64,000 nucleotides of DNA. It comes from Leucaena leucocephala. Its lineage: Eukaryota; Streptophyta; Magnoliopsida; Fabales; Fabaceae. The notes beneath the pieces were generated by a model. It saw only the letters and a program-made list of their open reading frames with translations, was not told where the DNA came from and did not search any database. Shown piece after piece: positions 56,231 to 64,000 of the stretch; the stretch's first letter is position 1, and each line of letters opens with the position of its first letter. The translations under genes were made by a program, and so were the position numbers. The stretch is from the NCBI GenBank assembly GCA_037074615.1, contig CM073520.1, forward strand, positions 31,429,527 to 31,493,526, given 5' to 3'.

Positions 56231-57255
56231 ATGGGTCACTCCAACGTGTGGAATTCTCACCCTAAGAACTACGGTCCTGGTTCTCGCACCTGGTAAGTTT
56301 ACCTGTTTGCGTTTAATTTCTCGGCAAATTCAGATTTATGTGGAAAACTTGTCTGGTTCATGGCGAATGATGGATTGGAATCGTTTTCTTTGTTGACTCT
56401 TTGAAATATCATTATTCGATGGTTGTTAGTGTTGATATTTAGCGCCAAGTTATCTCTTAGCCGCAATATGATGGCTGAATCGTTTGTTCGTGTTTGTGAT
56501 CACGAGTATGCTAAGTGATTGGATTTATTCGATTGATTCTAGGGTTAAGTCGAGCATTCGCCACTTTTAGAGACTAAAGTTAATTGGACTCAATAACCCA
56601 GAGATCAAATTGTTAGTTTATTCTTTCTATAAAATAGTAAGTTATTGGTTAAATTCATTGTTTTACTAACCTGGGGTCCATGTTTATCGCCTTTTACATT
56701 GTAAAACGTGGAAGATGTTGCATTGGGGCCAGTCATTTTGTTGGTTGTGCATCATTAACTTATCAAAGCTGTCTTATCTTTAGTGATAGACCTACAATTC
56801 TATTATCACCATTACTATTGTCCTAGTACTTCTAAAACTTTTCTCATGGATTTATTTTGTTGGGTGCATTTGGCTTTTATGTTGATTCAAAGTCGAATAA
56901 TTATGCTGATTATGAGTGTAATTTTCCTTGTGTTTTTGCAGCCGGGTGTGTGGTAACCCTCATGGGTTGATTAGGAAGTATGGGCTTATGTGTTGCCGTC
57001 AGTGCTTCCGAAGCAACGCCAAGGAAATTGGCTTCATCAAGGTGAAAAGAATAGTCTTGCTTTACTTGCCATATGTTGTTTTAAAATCATAACTAGTTTT
57101 TCTTTACAAAGAATGAGATAACACTATGCAGGAGTATATCTGCACTAAATATATTTGAACTACAAATTAGGCTTATATTTAAGAATATATATATTATTTT
57201 TTATATTGACAATATTAACGAAATTTTAACCATTTTTCATTGGCAGTACCGCTGA
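56231..57255 (+). CDS. RPS29: 40S ribosomal protein uS14 (RPS29), three exons
   Basis: RPS29 is a small zinc-binding protein of the 40S ribosomal head. The exons are 56231-56292, 56942-57041 and 57247-57255. They join without shifting to 56 residues, the exact family length. Exon 1 gives MGHSNVWNSHPKNYGPGSRT. The split Cys codon (TG|C) starts the zinc motif, C-R-V-C in exon 2 and later C-C-R-Q-C. Exon 2 also has GNPHGLIRKYGLMC and SNAKEIGFIK, and exon 3 only Tyr-Arg-stop. The donors are GTAAGT and GTGAAA, the acceptors TTTGCAG and TTGGCAG. The four zinc-ligand cysteines are present. It looks fully functional. Confidence 0.97.
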
Positions 57256-58086
57256 AGGCTATGTGGACACATCACTTTACTCCGGGAGGAATTTATTTAA
57301 AGGCGTTTTAAATTTTTGCTCTTTTACATTTAGTAATGTGGTTGGATTGGATTGAGAACTTTTGCTTTCCGGTGTATCCTGAACTAAGAATCTTTTTATA
57401 TGAATAGCTATAAACTTTCTATTTGGGATGCGCAGGGCAAACTATGTGTAGTGTTGGCCTAGTCTTTGATATTCTACAAATCAAAAGATTTTAATTGGAG
57501 GAAAAACATACAAAATATTGATACGCTGATTATTAAAACTGTGTAATGATAATTAAGAATTTGACTGAGGCAGATGATTTGAGCCTTGAAAGCACATTCT
57601 TCGACCAAAATTTTGTGCCTATATATGATTAGTGACATTATTAATAATTTTAGTGTCAGAAATCGTAGTTTTCAAATAATCTTCATCAGAATATTATGCG
57701 TTAAAGAAAGGGTTTAATTGAGGGATATTTGCGATCTAGTGATGCTGAAGAGGAGTTACAATTTCTTTTCAAAATAATAATTAATAATTAAAGGCCTATA
57801 TTTTCTTAAAAAAAAGTGTAACTCCCTACTCAACACTTTTAGGTCATAATCTAATTTTTAATATCCCAATTGTTGAACCTAAAAAAAGAAACCTGAATAA
57901 AATATATTAGGCCCCTTTTTATCCAAAATAAAAGAGAACCTTTTGCCATGACAAACCCATCATGTGAAACAAATTTGACACTTTTGCAAGAGAATCGCTA
58001 ATGGGATTAAGATATCTAAGAAGTGATCAAAATTTGTTATTACTTACAAGCAAGGAAAGGAATGGTTGTAAACATGCAAAACGCAT
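57256..58086. other. spacer between convergent RPS29 and FTSHI3
   Basis: The RPS29 3' UTR probably takes the first 100-200 bp and the FTSHI3 3' UTR the last. Nothing else is recognised. Confidence 0.5.
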
Positions 58087-61000
58087 TCATGAGCTCAATG
58101 CTTGATAGCCTAATGGTCCTTGGGGATCATTCGGTGTTCTATCACTTTTACCCATAAAGGATGGCATCCAAGGGAATATCTTCCCAAGCTCCTTGCTTAT
58201 TGTATTGGGACTCAACTTCTTCTCATTGATCCCAAACTTTGCTCTTTCAATAGCTTCCATTATAGCTTCTCTTGTCACAATTTCACCGCCTGCAAAAGTC
58301 CAAATGCATATATGTTTGACATTACTGATCATCACCCATAATCTTCCACATAGACTTGAAAACGTCAAAAACTAAAACATCATTCAATGTATGGCACAAG
58401 ACACAAATGAAAACATTTAGGTCCTTTGTCCTACATTCTCTTCAATACAAACATTACTCTAAATTATAATACTCCTCCGGTCCTAAATGTAGAAATTAGT
58501 AAGGAATTGATTTTTAATACATCAATCAACATTTATCTATTTTTCCTCCAAATTAATTTATTTGACTTATAATCTCATATTTATAAACTCCCACTAACCC
58601 TTAATATAGGAATTAATTGGAGGTTAGATTTAGTCCTAATTATAATACATTAATCCATTTTGTCTCTTATTTATAATTTTTTTTAAACTAATTTACCTAA
58701 CTTATAATCTAATATATAATCTAATATTGCACAGAGGTATTTTCGGGAGATTAGATCATATTTATTATAATTAATTAATTTATCTCATTTTTTTAATCTA
58801 TCTAAATTAATTAAGTAGCTCTCATTTTAACATAAGGTGTCATCGGATGAATAATGTGTTGTATGTGATAACAAAACAGGGACTTGAATATTAATGGTAA
58901 CTCATAACTGAGTGTTACCTCTACGAGCAGCAAGTAAGGCGGATTCATTGACAATGTTTGCAAGATCAGCACCTACAAATCCAGGGGTGAGGGAAGCAAC
59001 TAAATGACATATAATGCTGGTTTCCTCCTCCAAAGGAACTCCTCTTAGATGTACAGCCAATATCCTTCTCCTTCCTTCTTCATCGGGTTCTCCTACGTAT
59101 ACTTTCCTAGAGAAACGACCAGGACGACATAGAGCTGGATCCAAGGCTTCTGGTCTATTTGTTGCTGCAATAACAACTACTCTCATCTCTGACTCAAATC
59201 CATCCATTTCTGTCAGCAACTACAGACAGAAAATGTAGAGAGGTTAGATTAGGACCAATAATAGTTAAGTGTCCAAGAGAGTTCCCCCATTTAACTTCAA
59301 TTTTTCAAGATTTTGTACTACATGAAGAAATTATACAACGAAAAAGAAATATTACATAAATGGCAATTGTTGGTATCTACTTGAGATTACAGTAAGGGAA
59401 GAAAAAAGGAAAAAAAAAAGTAAAGATAAATGCTAGCTCTTCCAGAGGTCAGATTCCTCCCACAACTATTTCTCAATTAGTAAACTAAAAAACTAGCCTC
59501 GAAATTATTAGGACCTATATAGCTTTAATCCCCAAAAATTAGTATATGTATAAGTTTGTCCTTAAAAATTATGAACAAGTTATATATCAATTCATTAAAG
59601 TTATTCAAGAGTCAAAGGACTAATTATAATGAATTTGCAAGTTTAGTGGAAGTAACAGTGATGATAGAAATGCAAGATACGTCAAAAAGCTTGCCTGATT
59701 TAATGTTTGGTCACGTTCATCATTGAAACTTCTCCCACGCCTGCCTCCAACAGCATCTAATTCATCGATGAATATAATTGACGGTGCGAATTTCCTGGCT
59801 GCTTTGAAGAGGTCCCTGATTCTTGCCGCTCCTCTTCCAACAAACATTTCAACAAACTCACTAGCTGATACAGTGAAAAAGGGTACACCAGCTTCTCCTG
59901 CAACTGCACGTGCAAGTAATGTTTTACCAGTTCCAGGAGGGCCTACCAGTAATACACCTCTTGGTAACTTGGCTCCTAGCTTTTGGTACTGAATATCTCC
60001 TTGTAGACATGAAACTATCTACACAAAAGGGACTATTTCAGGAAAAAAAATCTAAGTTGCTTGGCTATTTACAAGAAAGTTTCTTTAAGCTACTATGAAT
60101 GAAGAAAAACACCCCGTGGGAATTTTTTTTTTAATCTTCCTAATCTCAATTGATTTTCATCCATTTACTTTTATAGTCATTACAATCTAGTCCGCTCGGT
60201 TCCATAAGTGAAAGCAATTCAGAAAATATTTAAACCAAACATATCAATAGCCTATATAGGTGTTTTAGGCAAAGTTGTCATTTCATGTCTTAAGTCGCAT
60301 AAAGAAGTTCAAGACCTTTCCATTTCAAAACTCATGGGTTACCATAACATGTTAAGACAGCATCCAATCTCCTTTTAATCAACTGTGCTCACTCAGGGCG
60401 AGTACAGACACAATTGGTGTCACCCCTGGATTGCAATATGTCGCGTTTGCATTACTTATATAGCCTTGTTGGGCTAAACTTGCCATACAATGCTTATGCC
60501 ACAACAGCAAGTGGTTAAAGTTAATACTAGAAAAATTGAAGCACTAAAGGAAACAATTCAACGTGGAGAACTCTGCAAGTCGATATAGTTAATGATCAGA
60601 AAAGGCCAACTTAATTGTATTTCAAGTACAAATGATTTAACACACGATGACAATTTTCTTCATCCGAAAGGAGCTCAAATGAAATTGTTGAAGGAGCCAA
60701 AAAATGAATACATAAGGGTCTAGAACAAAAGTTAAATATGTTAATAAAATCGACGGTCAAAAGAATATTCAGATGTTTATATTTCTGAAGCAATCTCATT
60801 TAGGTATCTTTCAATCAAAGCCACAAATTACTAAAGATTTTAGAGGAAGCTAATTGATGTTTGCTTCTATATTTCTTCTCCTAACTATCATCAGTAACAA
60901 AGCTTAAATTAGTTAGTTTAACCTAGTTATATTCTGCTATAAGTTGTTACCATACTACTTCTTACATGCTATATACTAACAATATATTTGGATAACATTT

Positions 61001-62311
61001 TAGGAATCACTACATAATAGATTCCAAAGAAACAATTATACTTCATTTTCTAACAGATTTTTCATCTTAAATCTAATTATCTTTAACACAAGTCACTCTG
61101 AGAAATGGAATTCTGTTCAATAGTAAAAGAGACTTTATGATCAAACAAACAAGAAAGCAAAACCAATTCTATATTACATAAATACTCAATAAGCATTAAA
61201 AAGAAAAGATCATTACCTCCATGAGCTCTACTTTTGCGGCATCAACACCTTCCACGTCATCAAACCCAACATTTTGGGTATGAGGTTTTTGCTTCTTTGC
61301 AGGGCTATTAGCAGCAGAAAGTTGACGATATAGAAGCCACATCAATGGAATCAGAGGTATCCACAGAGTTAACACTGTTACCAAAATACTCCTCATTGAC
61401 ATTAACATTGACTGAGGGGCTGAGCTATATGTAACCCCCTTTTCTCTCATTAAACTAACAAGAAATTTTCCGTCATGATCCATTTTTCTTGTGGAATACT
61501 GCCAATCAGGAACAGAAGTTTGGGCCTTAGAAAGCTTATCTACTACATTCACTATCCTAGTTGGGCCAGTTTTGGAAGTGTCATCACTTGCAAGCTTATT
61601 CATATCCTGATCAACTGAAACATTCATCTCTTGCGAATCTTTATCATTAATTTTCTTGTCCTTAACATTCTGAGAGTTCATATTATAATATATCCGTCGA
61701 GATCCCTCTTCAAGTAAAACGCTAGTAACAGATCCACTTTGAAGGTTTGCAATTAAATCTGAATACGGAACTACTGTTGGAGAGGGCAATGCCGTCAATT
61801 TCAGAAACAAGTAACAAAGGCCCAACACAATAGAAACTGAAGTAGAAAATGCGACTGCTCTAATGTTCTTCCGTATAAAGATCCCCACCTCATTCAAAAA
61901 GGATTTAATCGGAAACCGTTTCATTCTTGCCGCCAGTAACCGTAACCTTGGTCGTAATCTCAATGAAAATCTCTTTCTAAAATTGTTTCCGTCCCCGTTA
62001 CCGTAATGAGTCCTTCTATCTCCTCTACTTTCATTCATCAGAGGCTCAATTCCATTGTTACTAACAATATCATGCTGAGAACCAGAATTACAACGATATG
62101 GAAACCTCAACAACTTACTTCCACGAGTTCGATCAGAATATCCAACTTTCTGAATTTTGAAGCGTTGATTAAAGCTCCCAGAAGGAAAACGAAACGAGCG
62201 AATGCAAGAAACACCATGAGACCCAAAAGATCTTGTTTGTGCCATACTAACTCCGAAATTATCGTGTGTAATAGATAAACCAGCACTACAAGAACCAGAA
62301 AAACAAGCCAT
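58087..62311 (-). CDS. FTSHI3: FtsH-like AAA protein without peptidase domain (FTSHI3), four exons
   Basis: A plastid membrane AAA protein of the inactive FtsH group. The exons are 62311-61217, 60018-59695, 59219-58919 and 58289-58087, 640 residues in all. Residues 1-150 are a Ser/Arg-rich transit region. Membrane segments lie at about 152-172 and 309-328. The AAA domain has GFDDVEGVDAAK (349-360), Walker A GPPGTGKT (391-398), Walker B IIFIDE (446-451) and the second region of homology ATNRPEALDPALCRPGRF (492-509). The lid follows, then a short tail ending GPLGYQALSS. The M41 HEXXH peptidase is wholly absent. In Arabidopsis this layout and a size of about 620 residues fit FTSHI3. Both nucleotide-binding motifs look intact. 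Intron 2 has a GC donor. Confidence 0.9.
58466..58852. mobile_element. MITE in FTSHI3 intron 3
   Basis: It starts ACTCCTCCGGTCCTAAATGT and ends ACATAAGGTGTCATCGGATG, an imperfect inverse of the start. The internal CCTTAATATAGGAATTAATT block is shared with the 55-kb MITEs and suggests a nested second copy. It lies wholly in the intron 58290-58918. Confidence 0.5.
59220..59694 (-). other. GC-AG intron 2 of FTSHI3
   Basis: The exon 2 end reads AATCAG on the minus strand, followed by GCAAGC. The acceptor is CTGTAG before TTGCTGACAGAAATGG. The conserved junction DQTLNQ/LLTEMDGF fixes the splice point, and no GT donor nearby would keep it. AG|GCAAG is the known consensus of the rare GC-AG class. 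Confidence 0.85.
60019..61216 (-). other. intron 1 of FTSHI3
   Basis: A 1.2-kb intron, donor GAG|GTAATG and acceptor GTGTAG|ATAGTT, phase 0, between ...KVELME and IVSCLQG. Nothing else is recognised inside. Confidence 0.9.
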
Positions 62312-62386
62312 ACCTCAAAGAATACGTATATCCAGAAAACTTGCTAGCTAGTTCCCACTAAACTGCATTTTATCTTATCCAAAGTT

Positions 62387-62449
62387 TCAAGAATGAGAAT
62401 ATAAGGAAGATGAAGTAGCTAAAGATTTTGCAGGCGCCATCGTCTCCAT
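62387..62449 (-). other. 20-codon uORF in the FTSHI3 leader
   Basis: ATGGAGACGATGGCG opens a short Ser-rich frame ending 75 nt before the main start codon. The +4 G makes its context reasonable. Whether it is in the mRNA depends on the unmapped transcription start. Confidence 0.35.
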
Positions 62450-62688
62450 GAAGAGTGAAGACAAGAAGAGTATTCTACTATTACCTGATATATCAGCTTC
62501 CAGAAAGGGAATTGCCAACCCAGAAAGAAAAAATGTGGGATTATGGTGAAACAGTGCTAAACGTGGAAGATGAAAAGCGAATTGGACTTTTTTTCTCTGA
62601 TTCAAAACATGCGTGAGGTATATCTTCTTGTTTAATGTGGAACAGTGGGAAATTGGGAATAATGTCCAAAGCTATTTTGGACTATTTT

Positions 62689-62770
62689 TTGGGCCTGATT
62701 TGTTAGGCCCAATTTATATTGAACTCATTATTTGGGCCTGATTTTTTAGGCCTAATTAATAAATTGGGCC
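62689..62770. promoter_or_regulatory. cluster of TGGGCC/GGCCCA motifs
   Basis: TGGGCC at 62690, 62733 and 62765, GGCCCA at 62706 and a near match AGGCCT at 62749, arranged as two diverged copies of TTTGGGCCTGATTT.TTAGGC. These site II-type elements bind TCP factors and mark promoters of housekeeping and organelle-protein genes. They lie 380-460 bp before the FTSHI3 start. Confidence 0.55.
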
Positions 62771-62779
62771 CTTATCAAA

Positions 62780-63758
62780 TTGATATTTTGAGATGATGTG
62801 TAAGAGTAATTGACGGCTCACCTTACTTGACATTAATATTTTTTAGGAGGAAGGGATATTTCTCCTAAATCGTGAGTGAGCACAACACTTTTTAAAAATT
62901 TAGATATAAAAAAACTTAAACTATACATTTAGTCATTTATATTTACATAGTTTTATTTTAAGTGTATTTTTAATCATTTAAATTTAACACCATTAACTAT
63001 ATTTAGGAGAAAATGCTCACTCATAAAATTTAAGTGATGATTGTGTAGTACATGCAGACAAAACATGTTTCTATTTTACTCCATCTAGCCATAAATATAA
63101 GATATGATAGTAATTTTATTTTAATTTTAAATATAAAAAATAATATATTTTATCTTTTAAAATTATAAATTCTTCCCATAAAGTATATCTATATAATTAT
63201 ATATATTAAATTTTTTTTATCAAAGGTAGTTCAAGTACATGTGATTAAAATAATATTTTAAAAATAATAATATATAATTATTATAAATAATTAATTTAAC
63301 TTATTTTTTTAATTTATTCAAATTAATTAAATATATTTTATATTAAGATCATATATAATAATATTTTTAAATTCTGTCATATTTTATATTAAAAAATTAA
63401 AATTTATATACATCTTATTAGTATAGAGTCATTATTTTTTATTTTAAATTTAGTGAGTAACGGAATTTTTGTTAATGAGATTAATTGTTAATTAATTAAA
63501 GATAAACTTCATGCATCAGAAGAACATTGAACAAGTTACAAAAAAATAAACCTAACGTTAATTAATTAAAGATAGAAAAAGAAAAGCCAACTATTGGCAT
63601 GTGAGTTTCATAGAAAAAGCTAAGTTATCGCGTGTTGTAGCTTTCTCTCGTTCTCTCTTGTTACTTCAATCGAAATAATAGCAGTTTTAACAGATTGACT
63701 TCATAGTAAAATAATATGCTAAGATTGACTAATAAATGCAAATTAAATGATCCCCTCG

Positions 63759-63813
<55 letters not shown>

Positions 63814-64000
63814 TGATCAGTAAGTTTCTATGTTATTGCTTTTGTTCTGCTTGCTTGCATTTATAGTTTTTCGGCCCAATTATCTGTGAATGTACTCCAC
63901 TCGGTCATCTTTTTTTTTACAATTTTTTTAATATATTAGGCATTTATTAAACTTAAAATATAACTCTAAATTTTAAAAAATATTTATAAAAAATTTAAAA
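62780..64000. other. AT-rich intergenic region
   Basis: No gene. It holds a partial MITE-like copy at about 63078-63360 (CCATAAATATAAGATATG to TTATATTAAGATC) and the (TAA)n microsatellite. Confidence 0.55.
63762..63812. repeat. (TAA)n microsatellite
   Basis: About 17 uninterrupted TAA units, likely polymorphic. Confidence 0.97.

Overview
This window is nuclear DNA of a flowering plant, most likely a eudicot. It is very AT-rich, has GT-AG introns, and has few genes set in a large mass of nested transposons. I cannot name the species from the sequence. Only three intact-looking genes are visible: a mitochondrial proline dehydrogenase (ProDH, + strand, about 12.5-14.7 kb), cytosolic ribosomal protein uS14/RPS29 (+ strand, three exons, about 56.2-57.3 kb) and a plastid FtsH-like AAA protein without a peptidase domain, matching FTSHI3 (- strand, four exons, about 58.1-62.3 kb). 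Two further host-gene fragments are broken: the last exon of a YIF1 Golgi transport gene with an in-frame stop (5.4-5.8 kb), and a cytochrome P450 (CYP71-like) fragment with an 81-bp tandem duplication (26.4-26.7 kb).

Layout. 0-3.9 kb: 3' part of a decayed Ty1/copia element (+) whose LTR is split by a 740-bp non-autonomous hAT element. 3.9-12.3 kb: YIF1 fragment, then AT-rich intergenic DNA with Stowaway-like MITEs. 12.3-14.9 kb: ProDH. 14.9-28 kb: intergenic DNA with a 5'-truncated LINE carrying an 18-bp target duplication, minisatellites, dispersed repeats and the P450 fragment. 28-44 kb: a transposon nest. It holds copia element A (28846-31965, minus strand, TSD AAAGA) with a 501-bp hAT element in one LTR, then a 4.3-kb head-to-head inverted repeat of decayed hAT transposase copies (33.05-37.34 kb) with a third hAT element (641 bp) in one arm, then copia element B (37821-43349, minus strand, TSD GAAGT). 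45.1-46.9 kb: a large repeated unit split by an 889-bp compound TRIM retrotransposon with four LTR copies, one of them and its internal region inverted, all inside one 5-bp TSD. 50.4-53.5 kb: a 3.1-kb solo LTR of a Ty3/gypsy type. 53.9-54.6 kb: LINE RNase H remnant. 55-55.9 kb: three adjacent MITEs. 56-62.8 kb: the RPS29/FTSHI3 gene island with telo-box and TGGGCC promoter motifs. 62.8-64 kb: AT-rich DNA with a (TAA)n microsatellite.

The three genes are unrelated housekeeping or metabolic genes: proline catabolism in mitochondria, cytosolic translation, and plastid protein-import or envelope AAA function. They do not form a pathway. I found no defence island, CRISPR array or operon. The most unusual structures are in the mobile fraction: the compound inverted TRIM, the near-spacerless hAT palindrome, a tRNA-Ser-like stretch in the leader of copia element B, and three hAT elements of one terminal type with exact 8-bp TSDs.
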